This document shows, piece by piece, positions 36,901 through 44,872 of a stretch of 64,000 nucleotides of DNA (the first letter of the stretch is position 1; the number at the start of each line of letters is the position of its first letter). Under the pieces are notes generated by a model, which saw nothing but the letters and a program-made list of their open reading frames with translations, ran no database searches and had not been told where the DNA came from. The position numbers were made by a program, and so were the translations under genes. This DNA is from CAMDPA01 sp965223035 (GTDB lineage: Bacteria; Pseudomonadota; Alphaproteobacteria; Rhizobiales; Hyphomicrobiaceae). The stretch covers positions 5,704,001-5,768,000 of the forward strand of contig OZ244980.1 in the NCBI GenBank assembly GCA_965223035.1, given 5' to 3'.

Positions 36901-37012
36901 CATCAAGACGGCGCGAACCGTGATGGAGCGCGCAGCGCTGCCAGCCGTTGAATTGAAGGTGCCGATTGAGGTGGACGCCAAAGCCGCCGCCAACTGGGAA
37001 GAGGCGCACTAG
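33992..37012 (+). CDS. polA: DNA polymerase I
   Basis: A 1006-residue enzyme for Okazaki-fragment maturation and repair. It has a 5' nuclease (YLVDGSGYIFRAFHAL, FEADDIIATYA, SSDKDLMQL, GVPGIGVKTA), a 3'-5' exonuclease that keeps its acidic residues (FAFDAETTSLDA, ILKIGQNLKYDALL-like LLKIGQNLKYD, and YAAEDADVT), and the polymerase domain (SADYSQIELRVLAHI, RRRAKAINFGIIYG, LLQVHDELVFE). Long Ala/Gly linkers separate the domains. ATG 33992 gives a normal start, although the N-terminus is enlarged by a 15-bp duplication. The TAG stop is the first codon of a composite palindrome. Confidence 0.96.
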   Translation: MTSTTATSTTAAPRSQRPAILTCPDGEPVPIAKGSHVYLVDGSGYIFRAFHALPPLTRPSDGLPVGAVHGFCAMLWKLLRETKAAETPTHIAVVFDHSEQTFRNDIYPDYKAHRPPAPEELVPQFPLIRDAVKAFNVACVEQVGFEADDIIATYAKDAIEKGGSVTVVSSDKDLMQLVQPGLVMLDGMKNKKIGRDEVIEKFGVPPEKVVDVQALAGDSVDNVPGVPGIGVKTAAELITDYGDLDQLLAHAEDIKQPKRRERLIMFADQARVSRALVRLRDDVPLELAAERLGVQDPQAETLLGFLRDLEFNTLTRRIAESLGAEPPPAQPRSVTDAASHSAGAGKGKAKAGNGELSAAAGSPAAAVAAAARAALEPAIDRSSYETVTTIDRLHHWLAACREAGRFAFDAETTSLDAMQADLVGFSLAADPGRACYVPVGHRVGEADELALDGSPQLEQLDIKSALAALKPVLEDGSLLKIGQNLKYDALLLSRYGIQLTPLDDTMLMSYVLDAGRGEHGMDALAERHLKHTCISFSQVIAHAPGARKADKTFACVPIDKATAYAAEDADVTLRLWMMLKPRLVAEHMVTVYETLERPLVPIIVDMERAGIKVDRSILSKLSSQFAQKVARLEEEAQALAGYAFNLGSPKQLGELLFDRFKLPGGKRTKSGQWETRASLLDDLAANEDLSEQARQLVNTMLEWRQLTKLRSTYTDALPQHVHPETNRIHTSYALASTTTGRLSSNDPNLQNIPIRTPEGRQIRTAFVAENGHQLVSADYSQIELRVLAHIADIPQLRKAFDDGLDIHAMTASEMFGVPVEGMPGEIRRRAKAINFGIIYGISAFGLANQLGISREEAATYIKTYLHRFPGIRDYMDRTKAFARANGFVETIFGRRIHYPEINTRNPSMRGFSERAAINAPIQGSAADIIRRAMVRMPAALEAAGLKSPRMLLQVHDELVFETSDDEVAGTIKTARTVMERAALPAVELKVPIEVDAKAAANWEEAH
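33994..34023. repeat. 15-bp tandem duplication at the polA start
   Basis: Two exact copies of GACCAGCACCACCGC immediately after the start codon, giving TSTTATSTTA at the polymerase N-terminus. In frame and apparently harmless. Confidence 0.9.
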
Positions 37013-37165
37013 ATCATCTTTGCGCCTTAAATCGGAACCGAAACGCCGATTCCAATTGCGCCGGTTCCGATTTAAGGCGCAAAGATGATCGCTCTTAAAG
37101 TGGTGTGCAACTTTCTGCCTTTGATCGGGATCGTTCCGATTCCGATCAAAGGCAGGTTGCTCTAG
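37010..37165. repeat. Composite palindrome module (type B then A), best copy
   Basis: The type B hairpin has a 29-bp perfect stem starting GATCATCTTTGCGCCTTAAA, enclosing a centre with CCGATTCCAATTGCGC. Linker GCTCTTAAAGTGGTG is followed by a type A hairpin. In the A stem, G37123 pairs with C37147 where other copies have A and T, a compensated change. The first three bases are the polA stop codon. It lies between convergent polA and rpmB. Confidence 0.95.
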
Positions 37166-37190
37166 CTGGTTCCGCCTTAGGGGAAACGAT

Positions 37191-37529
37191 CTAGGCCGAA
37201 GCGGATTGGCCCTCGGCCGCCGCCGCCGCTGCTGCACCCGACGCCAGCTCAGCGCGCTTCTTGGCGATGTCGCGCTTCAGCTTCAAGCAACGCGGCGACA
37301 GCTCATCGGCGGCCGCCTTCGCCAAGAATCCGTCAAGCCCGCCGCGGTGCTCCACGGTTTTGAGGGCGTGCGCGGAGATCTTTAATCGGACGCGCCGGCC
37401 CAAGACGTCGCTGGTCAAGGTCACCCTGCACAAGTTCGGCCGGAACTTGCGCTTGGATTTGTTCTCGGCGTGGCTTCGGTTCTGGCCGGACAGCGGCAGC
37501 TTGCCGGTCAGCTCGCAGCGCCTGGTCAT
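37191..37529 (-). CDS. rpmB: 50S ribosomal protein L28
   Basis: A 112-residue large-subunit protein. MTRRCELTGKLPLSGQNRSH and then ENKSKRKFRPNLCRVTL are typical, followed by RLKISAHALKTVEHRGGLDG. ATG 37529 is the conserved start; the frame runs upstream without homology. The C-terminal 25 residues are an Ala-rich tail (SGAAAAAAAEGQSA) longer than usual. The stop codon TAG lies in a GATCTAG string resembling a palindrome edge. Convergent with polA. Confidence 0.95.
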   Translation of the reverse strand: MTRRCELTGKLPLSGQNRSHAENKSKRKFRPNLCRVTLTSDVLGRRVRLKISAHALKTVEHRGGLDGFLAKAAADELSPRCLKLKRDIAKKRAELASGAAAAAAAEGQSASA

Positions 37530-37845
37530 AATGTGTGCTCCATGGATGCAGGGCGGCAACGGTTGGCCGAGGGCCATCAACGGTCCCTGGTTCGTGCTCG
37601 CCGCGCGGGAAACAGGCGGCCGGACGGCCGTAGCGGTCCGGCTCAGGCGGCCACCTATACTGCCGAGCACACGCAGGCGTCAAGCTTGCCCACCCGCAGC
37701 CTGGAGGTGATCCCAAAGCGCAGATGCGGCGCGAACCGACCAGGCGGCCAACGTGGGGCCCCACTCCGGCTTTGCCGAGACCGACCCGGTCCGCTATAAC
37801 GCCCGGCACATCGCCCAGCCGTTGAAGGCAACCAAACAAGCTCCC
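37530..37845. other. Divergent rpmB-hisS intergenic region
   Basis: About 316 bp with expected promoters for both genes. No repeat of the window's families, RNA gene or ORF with support was seen. Confidence 0.55.
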
Positions 37846-39390
37846 ATGGCAAAGCCCGTCAGCAATCGCCCGGCGGCACGCGTGCCGCGCGGCTTCCGTG
37901 ATATCGGTGCGGCTGAGATCCGGGCCGAGACCCGCATGCTGAACGTGATCCGCACGGTCTACGAAGCCTATGGATTTGAACCATTGGACACCCCGGCGAT
38001 CGAATTCACCGATGCGCTCGGCAAGTTTTTGCCCGATCAGGACCGGCCGAACGAAGGCGTGTTCTCGTTCGCCGACGAAGACCGGCAATGGCTGTCGCTG
38101 CGCTATGATCTGACGGCGCCGTTGGCGCGCTATGTCGCCGAGAGTTTCGATCGCCTGCCCAAACCGTTCCGGCGTTACGCGGTCGGGCCGGTGTGGCGCA
38201 ACGAAAAGCCCGGACCCGGCCGCTACCGTCAGTTCACCCAATTCGACGCCGACACGGTCGGCACCGACAACGTCGCGGCCGACGCCGAGATCTGCATGTT
38301 GGCCGCCGACACGCTGGAGCGCCTGGGGATCGCGCGCGGCGATTACCAGATCAAGGTCAACAACCGTAAAATTCTCGATGGATTGCTGGCGAGCATCGGC
38401 GTCGACGCGGCGGATACGACCACGCGGCTGGCGGTCTTGAGATCACTCGACAAGCTCGACAAGTTTGCGTTCGCTGACGTGGCGCTGCTGCTGGGGCCGG
38501 GACGCAAGGATGAGAGCGGCGACTTCACCAAAGGGGCCGGGCTCGAGCGCGCACAGATCGACGGTATCGAGCGGTTCTTGGCATCGGCGCGAATCGCTGC
38601 CGATGCGCATTACCCCGCAGCCTTTGCGGCATACAGCACGAGCAAAGCCGACACCACCTATCAAGACATTCAAGGTGCGTTCGCAGCGTTGGGCGCCTCC
38701 GCGCTGCTCAGCGAGGGTCTGGCCGAGGTCGAAACCATGCACCGGTTGTTCTCGGCCGCCGGCTACGGACCCGACCGCATCGTCGTCGACCCGTCCGTGG
38801 TGCGTGGGCTGGATTACTATACCGGCCCCGTGTTCGAGGCCGAGCTGACCTTTGCCACGACCAATGAGAACGGGGAGACCGTACGGTTCGGCTCGGTCGG
38901 CGGTGGCGGACGTTACGATGACCTGGTGGCGCGGTTCACCGGCCAAAAGGTGCCGGCGACCGGCTTCTCGATCGGCGTGTCGCGGCTGGCCGCCGCCTTG
39001 CGCGGGCTGGACCGCCTGTCGCCGGAGGCTGCAGACGGCCCGGTGGTGGTGTTGGTGATGGATAAGGACCAGTTGCCGCGCTACCAACGGCTGGTGCAGA
39101 CCCTGCGGGAGGCCCAGATTCGCGCCGAGATGTACCTCGGCAGCGCGGGCATGAAGGCACAGATGAAGTACGCCGACCGACGCGGCGCGCCTTGCGTGGT
39201 GATCCAGGGCTCTCAGGAGCGCGATGCCGGCGAAGTCCAGATCAAGGATCTGGTGGAGGGGACCAAGGCATCGAGGACCATCACCGAAGCCAAGGCGTGG
39301 CGGGAGCTGCGGCCGGCGCAGTTCTCGGTGCCCGAGACCGAGCTGGTGGCCGCCGTCGAAGGGGTTTTGGCCCGCCAACGCCGGACCTAA
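37846..39390 (+). CDS. hisS: Histidine--tRNA ligase
   Basis: A 514-residue class II synthetase. Motif 1 lies in GFEPLDTPAIEFTDAL, motif 2 is RRYAVGPVWRNEKPGPGRYR followed by FTQFDADTVG, the histidine-specific signature is RGLDYYTGPVFE, and motif 3 is TGFSIGVSRLAAAL. The C-terminal anticodon-binding domain ends near ELRPAQFSVPE. It is longer than the E. coli enzyme (424 residues) because of an insertion, as in the alphaproteobacterial type. ATG 37846 is the conserved start. The TAA stop overlaps a type A palindrome edge. Confidence 0.95.
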   Translation: MAKPVSNRPAARVPRGFRDIGAAEIRAETRMLNVIRTVYEAYGFEPLDTPAIEFTDALGKFLPDQDRPNEGVFSFADEDRQWLSLRYDLTAPLARYVAESFDRLPKPFRRYAVGPVWRNEKPGPGRYRQFTQFDADTVGTDNVAADAEICMLAADTLERLGIARGDYQIKVNNRKILDGLLASIGVDAADTTTRLAVLRSLDKLDKFAFADVALLLGPGRKDESGDFTKGAGLERAQIDGIERFLASARIAADAHYPAAFAAYSTSKADTTYQDIQGAFAALGASALLSEGLAEVETMHRLFSAAGYGPDRIVVDPSVVRGLDYYTGPVFEAELTFATTNENGETVRFGSVGGGGRYDDLVARFTGQKVPATGFSIGVSRLAAALRGLDRLSPEAADGPVVVLVMDKDQLPRYQRLVQTLREAQIRAEMYLGSAGMKAQMKYADRRGAPCVVIQGSQERDAGEVQIKDLVEGTKASRTITEAKAWRELRPAQFSVPETELVAAVEGVLARQRRT

Positions 39391-39446
39391 AGCAACTTGC
39401 TTTGCATCGGGATCGATCGATCCCGATTAAAGGCAGGTTGCTGTAG
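39388..39446. repeat. Diverged type A palindrome at the hisS stop
   Basis: TAAAGCAACTTGCTTTGCAT leads to a GGGATCGATCGATCCC core and closes ATTAAAGGCAGGTTGCTGTAG. The left edge has CTAAAG in place of CTAGAG, and its TAA is the hisS stop codon. Confidence 0.85.
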
Positions 39447-39458
39447 CGGAGGAACGGG

Positions 39459-39498
39459 GCGGGAGCGGGATGGTTCCAGCACACACGGAAACGCGATA
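39459..39498. repeat. Type C element, reverse orientation
   Basis: GCGGGAGCGGGATGGTTCCA then GCACACACGGAAACGCGATAG. It is the reverse complement of the unit at 40113-40157 and lies 13 bp after a type A palindrome. Confidence 0.75.
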
Positions 39499-39548
39499 GA
39501 GCGAGCGGCCCATGGTGCGCCGATCGCAGCGCTCTCAGGCGCTCGACG

Positions 39549-40082
39549 TCATTCCGACTCCGGCAGGACGCGGGTGGCCAGCATCGTCAGGGCGAGGTGG
39601 GTGTAATACCCGATGATCCCGGCCAGCTCGATCGTGGTCTTTTTTCCAAACCGGGCGACGGCGGCGTTGTAGGTGGTGTCGGACACATCGCGATTTTGCA
39701 GGAGTTCGGTCGCAAAGGCATGCACCAATGCCGCCTCGGGGTCCTTGAAATCCGGTCGTCGCCCTTCCCGCAACGCGGCGATTTCATGGTCAGGCACCCC
39801 GGCTTTTTCCGCCTCGCGGGTGTGGACCGCGAACTCATAGGCACAGGTCCAGTGGGAAGCAACGGTCAAGATCACCAGCTCCGACAGCCGTGGCGAAAGA
39901 CCCGTGCCGTAGCGACAGTATGCACCTAAGGCCGCCGTCCGGCCGCACAGCTGCGGGCTCTCCAGCAGCATGTGAAATGGTTTCGGCATAGCGCCTTTGC
40001 GGGCGCTCGCGACTTGCTCCCAAACCTCGAGCTGCTCGCTCGAAAGCTGGTCTTTTTCAAACATTCGATAGCGGCTGGTCAT
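39549..40082 (-). CDS. Carboxymuconolactone decarboxylase-family protein
   Basis: A 177-residue all-helical protein of the CMD/AhpD-like superfamily. LSPRLSELVILTVASHWTCA is followed by YEFAVHTREAEKAGV, the usual E-x2-x-H active-site region, with a single cysteine in place of the CxxC of true AhpD peroxidases. It may decarboxylate a lactone from ring cleavage or act as a small redox or proton-transfer enzyme. AAGGAG upstream supports ATG 40082. No operon partner. Confidence 0.85.
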   Translation of the reverse strand: MTSRYRMFEKDQLSSEQLEVWEQVASARKGAMPKPFHMLLESPQLCGRTAALGAYCRYGTGLSPRLSELVILTVASHWTCAYEFAVHTREAEKAGVPDHEIAALREGRRPDFKDPEAALVHAFATELLQNRDVSDTTYNAAVARFGKKTTIELAGIIGYYTHLALTMLATRVLPESE

Positions 40083-40112
40083 CGCCGGACTCCTTCGCTC
40101 AGATCCGTTAGC

Positions 40113-40157
40113 TAAAGTGTTTCAGTGTGAGCTGGAACCATCCCGCTCCCCAGCCCT
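40113..40157. repeat. Type C element, forward orientation
   Basis: CTAAAGTGTTTCAGTGTGAG then CTGGAACCATCCCGCTCCCC. Best forward copy of the family; it is followed by a CAGCCC ... GGGCTGGGC inverted segment. Confidence 0.8.
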
Positions 40158-40237
40158 TCCGTCCACAAGCATGATCGGACGGGCGGCCGGGCTGGGCAAC
40201 CGGCCAGTAAGGCTCATCCGGCTCAGGCGGACACGAT

Positions 40238-40273
40238 CCAACGTATCGGCCAACGTATCGGCCAACGTATCGG
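40238..40273. repeat. Three tandem 12-bp units
   Basis: Exact triple repeat of CCAACGTATCGG in a non-coding region. Confidence 0.93.
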
Positions 40274-40303
40274 CTTGAGATCGACGTGGGTTATCCTCCC
40301 CTG

Positions 40304-40390
40304 CTAGAGCAGCTTTAAGGGCGATCACCTTAGATCATCGCGCCTTTAATCGGGATCGTTCCGATTCCGATTAAAGGCAGGTTGCTCTAG
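40304..40390. repeat. Type A palindrome with rearranged left side
   Basis: Left edge CTAGAGCAGCTTTAAGGGCGATC is followed by TAGATCATCGCG, then CCTTTAATCGGGATCG and a right arm ending GGCAGGTTGCTCTAG. The left arm seems to have been split or exchanged with type B sequence. Confidence 0.8.
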
Positions 40391-40495
40391 CCGGTCGAGG
40401 CAGTCCTCCACCAATCTAAGCCCGGCCCCGCAGCAGTCGGCAGTTGGTGGTGAGGGGCACCAACGATAGCCGTTCGACCTTGCCGGCAGCGCCGC

Positions 40496-41818
40496 TCAAA
40501 CGGCGAAAAACGTCGGCAGCCCAAGTGTGATGATTGGAACGGTGATCAGCAACGCGACCCGCACGGCATCGGAGACCAGGAACGGTATGACGCCCTTGAA
40601 CGTGTCCAGCATCGGCACGTCCTTGGCGAGCTGATTGATGACGAACACGTTGAGACCGATGGGCGGTGTGATCAAGCCAATTTCGACCACGCTGAGCGTG
40701 ATGATGCCGAACCACAGCTTAAGATCCTCCGGACCCAACCCATAATCCAGCGCCGCGATGATCGGCCAAAAGATTGGGATGGTGATCAGGATCATCGCCA
40801 GCGAATCCATGACACAGCCGAACACCAGATACAGCGCCAGCATGCCGAGCAAAACCACGTAGGGTGACAAGCCAGAATTCTGGAAGAAGTCGGCGGTCCA
40901 TCGGGGAAGCTGGGAGAAGCCGAGAAACGCGTTGAACACGCTGGCGCCGAGCAAGATCAAGAAGATCATGGCCGTGGTTACAGCGGTCTCGACCAGCGCA
41001 TCGACAAACCCGCCAAAACGCATGCCGCCATAGGTAACGGCCACCAGAAATGTCGCGAACGAGCCGACGGCTGCGCCTTCGGTCGGGGTGAAGATGCCTG
41101 TATAGATCCCGCCCATCACCACCAAGAAGATCAGCAGCATCGCCCAAACATCGCCGGTCGCGCGCAAGCGGCCGGCGAGATCCGTGCGGGGACCGGCGGG
41201 CCCAGCTTTCGGGTCGATCCGCGACACAATAGAGATCGCGATCATATAGCCAGCCGCCGCCAATAGGCCTGGGACCAATCCCGCCTGGAACAGCGAGACG
41301 ATGTTGGCCTCCACCAGGATCGCGAAAATGATCAGAACGATGGAAGGCGGAATTAGGATGCCCAGGGTCCCGCCAGCTGCCAGGGCGCCGGTCGCAAACG
41401 ACCCCGAGTACCCATAGCGACGCAGCTCGGGTAGCGCGGCTTGGCCCATCATCGCGGCGGTGGCGAGCGAGGAGCCGCTGACGGTGCCGAACGCGGCGCA
41501 GCCACCGACGGCCGCCATTGCCAGGCCACCGCGCAGATGGCCGATCCACGCTGCCGCGGCGCGAAACAACGCCGAGGTAATGCCGGCCCGGGCCGCGAAA
41601 TGCCCCATCATCAAAAACAGTGGGATCACCGACAACTCGGACGACGTGAACCGCCAATACATCTCGGTCTTCAGGTAATTCAGCAGCACGCCGGTACCGG
41701 CAATGGCGGAGATGCCGACCATGCCGACCACCATCATGCTGACCCCGATCGGCACGCGCAGGGCAATCAGTACGAGGAGCACTCCAAAGCCAGTCGCTCC
41801 GATCGCCAGGTCACTCAT
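40496..41818 (-). CDS. dctM: TRAP transporter large permease DctM
   Basis: A 440-residue inner-membrane protein of the DctM family with about 12 hydrophobic segments, the transport subunit of a sodium-driven TRAP system for carboxylates. Typical segments are VPIGVSMMVVGMVGI, GGCAAFGTVSGSSLATAAMM, AGGTLGILIPPSIVLIIFA, TPTEGAAVGSFATFLVA and IGLITPPIGLNVFVIN. It starts 4 bp after the small-permease gene, in the operon order dctP-dctQ-dctM. Confidence 0.95.
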   Translation of the reverse strand: MSDLAIGATGFGVLLVLIALRVPIGVSMMVVGMVGISAIAGTGVLLNYLKTEMYWRFTSSELSVIPLFLMMGHFAARAGITSALFRAAAAWIGHLRGGLAMAAVGGCAAFGTVSGSSLATAAMMGQAALPELRRYGYSGSFATGALAAGGTLGILIPPSIVLIIFAILVEANIVSLFQAGLVPGLLAAAGYMIAISIVSRIDPKAGPAGPRTDLAGRLRATGDVWAMLLIFLVVMGGIYTGIFTPTEGAAVGSFATFLVAVTYGGMRFGGFVDALVETAVTTAMIFLILLGASVFNAFLGFSQLPRWTADFFQNSGLSPYVVLLGMLALYLVFGCVMDSLAMILITIPIFWPIIAALDYGLGPEDLKLWFGIITLSVVEIGLITPPIGLNVFVINQLAKDVPMLDTFKGVIPFLVSDAVRVALLITVPIITLGLPTFFAV

Positions 41819-41822
41819 CGAT

Positions 41823-42377
41823 TTACTCTTGGCCTGAGGCGGGTTGAGAAGTTGAACGGCCGCCCAGGAAGCTGGAAAGGTCGTGGCTCAGCGTGTAGGC
41901 GATCACGATGATCAGCAGGACCATGCAGACCAGGTCGAACGGTAGCGTCCACCACCGGTAGAACGTGAATGCGGCGATCACTTCCCGATCCAGGTACAGA
42001 TCCACCGCCCCATGGTAGAGGCGCCACGTGAACAGCACCGCCGCTGCCAGGTACAACAGCGATCCAGCGGCGTCGAGAACGGCCTTGATTCGGGGCGGCG
42101 CCGCGCTGGTGAAAAAGTCCACCACCACGTTACCGCGCACCAACTGGCAAAATGGCAGAAAGGCGAATACGGCCGTCCCACACATGATCCCGACAATGTC
42201 ATAGTCACCCGGTATCGGGGCGGCGAACAGGTAACGGCCGGTTACGCTCACGACGACCATAATGGCCACGAAGCAGCACAATGCGCCCCCGAAGATGGCC
42301 AACGCCCGGGTCACGGGAAACAGTATCCGGCCAACCGGGTCGGTTGGCCGGATCATCTCACGAGCATTGTCAGCCAT
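41823..42377 (-). CDS. dctQ: TRAP transporter small permease DctQ
   Basis: A 184-residue protein with four membrane segments (ALAIFGGALCCFVAIMVVVS, VFAFLPFCQLVRGNVVVDFF, AAGSLLYLAAAVLFTWRLYH, LPFDLVCMVLLIIVIAYTLS). It assists the large permease and is needed for transport in the family. Middle gene of the three-gene TRAP operon, 44 bp downstream of the binding-protein gene. Confidence 0.92.
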   Translation of the reverse strand: MADNAREMIRPTDPVGRILFPVTRALAIFGGALCCFVAIMVVVSVTGRYLFAAPIPGDYDIVGIMCGTAVFAFLPFCQLVRGNVVVDFFTSAAPPRIKAVLDAAGSLLYLAAAVLFTWRLYHGAVDLYLDREVIAAFTFYRWWTLPFDLVCMVLLIIVIAYTLSHDLSSFLGGRSTSQPASGQE

Positions 42378-42421
42378 GGTCTGCCCTAGCGCAAAGGCGC
42401 CCCATTGAGTCGCCTCGATCG

Positions 42422-43471
42422 CTATTTTTTGGCGTATTTCGCGACCAGCGCTTGGGCGTCCGCCAGGACCGCTTTTCCGTCACCGCCTGCGTTGTCGACC
42501 ACCTTGATCCAGCGGTCGAACACCGGCTTGACCTTCTCCTTGAACTTGGTCGTTTCCTCCGCGCTTAAGGCACTGAATTTATTTTTCTTCTTACCTCGCA
42601 CGACCTTCTCGCCATTGACCTCAATCCGATCCCACACCTCGATCGCCATCGGCGCAATGCTGCGACCGGAATGATCGTCGAGCACCTTCTTAAGGTCAGC
42701 CGGCAGGCCAGCATACTTCCGCTTGTTCATCAGCAGCGTGAAGATCGCCGTGCTGAGCCGAGGTTGCGGTGGTCCCAGCGTGGTAAAGTAGTTGGCGAGA
42801 TCTTGCATCTTGACCGCCGGAGCAATCTCAAACGGCAAAATCGAGCCGCTGACGGTTCCCTTCGACATCATCGGCACCAGCTGTGGCAACGGCAGCTGCA
42901 ATGCTGTCGCCCCCAACGCCTCGAGGATCCAGGCATTGGTGCGAGAATAGGAGCGCAGCTTCGTTCCCTTAAAGTCGGCCACCGTGGTGATCGGCTTTTT
43001 GGTCATAAACAGCGCACCGGCATGCGAATGGACCAGCAGGACATGGTAAGGCGCAAACTCCTTCTGCATATGCTTGTCGACAAAGTCTTGCAGCGCCATC
43101 ACCGTCGAGTGCGTATCGCGATGAAGGAATGGCAGCTCGAACACGGCAAGCTTTGGCATGACGCCCGGCGTGAACCCCGGCAGGGTCCAGACGATGTCGA
43201 CAACACCATCGCGCACTTGCCGCAGCAGCTGCGGCGCCTTTCCGCCGAGTTGCATCGACGGATAGACTTGCACCTTAAGCCGCCCGCCGGAGGCCTTCGC
43301 AATCTTCTCCGACCAGGGTTTGAGGAAGTGCTTGACCGGGTTGGCAACCGGCGGCAGGAACGTGTGCAGGCGCAAGGTGACGTCCTGGGCGGTGGCCCCC
43401 GACGGCGCGACCGCCATCAAAGCACCGACGGACACGGCAAGCAGCCCACTGCGCGCGACGAAAAAGCTCAT
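42422..43471 (-). CDS. dctP: TRAP transporter substrate-binding protein DctP
   Basis: A 349-residue periplasmic receptor with a signal peptide (MSFFVARSGLLAVSVGALMA, cleavage near GATAQ). The mature part shows LRLHTFLPPVANPVKHFLKP, VYPSMQLGGKAPQLLRQVRDG, and the ligand-contact region DFKGTKLRSYSRTNAWILEA with the arginine that binds substrate carboxylates. GAGGA precedes ATG 43471. Substrate unknown; a monocarboxylate or aromatic acid is plausible given the surrounding catabolic genes. Confidence 0.94.
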   Translation of the reverse strand: MSFFVARSGLLAVSVGALMAVAPSGATAQDVTLRLHTFLPPVANPVKHFLKPWSEKIAKASGGRLKVQVYPSMQLGGKAPQLLRQVRDGVVDIVWTLPGFTPGVMPKLAVFELPFLHRDTHSTVMALQDFVDKHMQKEFAPYHVLLVHSHAGALFMTKKPITTVADFKGTKLRSYSRTNAWILEALGATALQLPLPQLVPMMSKGTVSGSILPFEIAPAVKMQDLANYFTTLGPPQPRLSTAIFTLLMNKRKYAGLPADLKKVLDDHSGRSIAPMAIEVWDRIEVNGEKVVRGKKKNKFSALSAEETTKFKEKVKPVFDRWIKVVDNAGGDGKAVLADAQALVAKYAKK

Positions 43472-43865
43472 TGGATGATCGTCCTCCCGAATTGCGGACC
43501 GTTAGCTCGGCCCTTCCTTGATTGTGGACCACGCCACCGCGGCGACGCGCCACAACAAAGGCTTAACGTCATCGCATGAACAGCATCGCATGAACAGCCT
43601 GGCGGGATTTCCGCACTCAGGCAAGGTCCTCAATCCGACACAAATAGTGTATTGCTTAAACGAGTTCGTGGGCAAGACTTGTTTTGGAATGGCAGGGCAC
43701 AGCTTGGCGGCCGCCATTTGCCGGGAACTATGTTCACTATCGCTCACCATAAGGTTGAGTTGCGTCGCGCCCGCCTGGTACAACCTTGTTGTTTAAGTCA
43801 TAGTCGTTAAATCTGCCGCGTGACGATCTGGTCGACCAATTGTTCCACGTGTGAGGATGCTGATC
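43472..43865. other. Divergent intergenic region upstream of TRAP and DUF1007 genes
   Basis: Carries a 14-bp direct duplication (ATCGCATGAACAGC, about 43572-43599) and is otherwise unremarkable; promoters for dctP and the DUF1007 gene should lie here. No gene recognised. Confidence 0.55.
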
Positions 43866-44645
43866 ATGCTGAATCTACGGCCTGACGGGCGCACAACAGC
43901 CGTTGTCGCAGCTCTGCTTGCACCAGCACTCGTCTGCCTGGCTGGCGCGCCGGCGATGGCGCACCCGCACGTCTGGGTCTCGACCAAGGCCGCCGTGCAG
44001 TTTGAAGCCGGCACAATCGTCGCTTTACGCTTCACGTGGTTGTTCGACGAAATGTATTCGACGATGGCGACCGACGGGCTCGACAAAAACGGTGACGGGT
44101 CGCTGAGCCGTGAAGAGCTCGACGAACTGGTCAAGGTCAACATGGAGGGTCTGAAGGAATTCGACTATTTCACTGAAGTCAAATCCGCCGACAAGGTCCT
44201 CTCGTTCGGTGAGCCACGCGATGCGTTCATGCAGGTTGTCAAGGCTCCCGCGGATGCCGGCACTAAAGCCAACACGGGCATGCTCGGCGGCCTGCTGTCC
44301 GGGCCGGCGACAGCCTCCGGGCAATCGGCCGCCGCTCAAAAAGAGGACGACGACCAACCCGTGTCGAAATTGGCGCTGCATTTCACGCTGCCGCTGCAAC
44401 ACCCGGCGGCCGCCCATGACTTTAAGTTTACCGTGCGCGACACGACCATCTTCATCTGGTTCGAACCGGCCCGCGAGGCCGCCGTCAAACTGGTCGGTGC
44501 CCCTTCGGATTGCAGCTATAAGATCGCTCCACCGGAGCTGACCGAGGAGCAAAAGCGCCTCAACGAGGCGTTCGGCAGCGTCGGGGGGCTTCCGACACAA
44601 GGCGGCGCCAGGATGGTGCGTGTCACCTGTGGCGGCACGAACTGA
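43866..44645 (+). CDS. DUF1007-family periplasmic protein with EF-hand-like loop
   Basis: A 259-residue exported protein (hydrophobic AVVAALLAPALVCLAGAPAM, cleavage near MAHPH). HPHVWVSTKAAVQF is the DUF1007 signature, LRFTWLFDEMYS follows, and LDKNGDGSLSREEL is a complete EF-hand calcium loop inserted in the domain. DUF1007 proteins often accompany nickel/cobalt exporters; none is seen here. GAGG at 43853 suits ATG 43866, though ATG 43857 and GTG 43851 are also in frame. Confidence 0.85.
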   Translation: MLNLRPDGRTTAVVAALLAPALVCLAGAPAMAHPHVWVSTKAAVQFEAGTIVALRFTWLFDEMYSTMATDGLDKNGDGSLSREELDELVKVNMEGLKEFDYFTEVKSADKVLSFGEPRDAFMQVVKAPADAGTKANTGMLGGLLSGPATASGQSAAAQKEDDDQPVSKLALHFTLPLQHPAAAHDFKFTVRDTTIFIWFEPAREAAVKLVGAPSDCSYKIAPPELTEEQKRLNEAFGSVGGLPTQGGARMVRVTCGGTN

Positions 44646-44872
44646 TCGCGCCCACCGCCCAACGCCGGCTGGAGCTTGCCGGTCCCATTCGCCAATTTTT
44701 TTTCGACCCGGTCACCGACCGGCGGGGCGGGATGTTGGCATGAGTTTTGCGGAGCGCGGACCATCCGGTCGATGTGGCCTGGCTGTTTGTGCCACGCATC
44801 GATTGAGTCGCATGCAACCTGGCCGGCGCTACCGACTGCCGGCTGCCAACATCCTTTCACGAGTTCAGTCCC

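Larger units (their letters stand above)
40083..40495. other. Repeat-filled intergenic region
   Basis: Between the CMD-family gene and the 3' end of the TRAP transporter. Contains a type C repeat (40113-40157), three tandem 12-bp units (40238-40273) and a type A palindrome (40304-40390). No gene. Confidence 0.7.

Noticed and set aside
44664..44722. Run of eight T near a CCGGTC-ACC-GACCGG hairpin after the DUF1007 gene
   Set aside because: The hairpin follows rather than precedes the T run on the coding strand, so it is not an intrinsic terminator in that direction.
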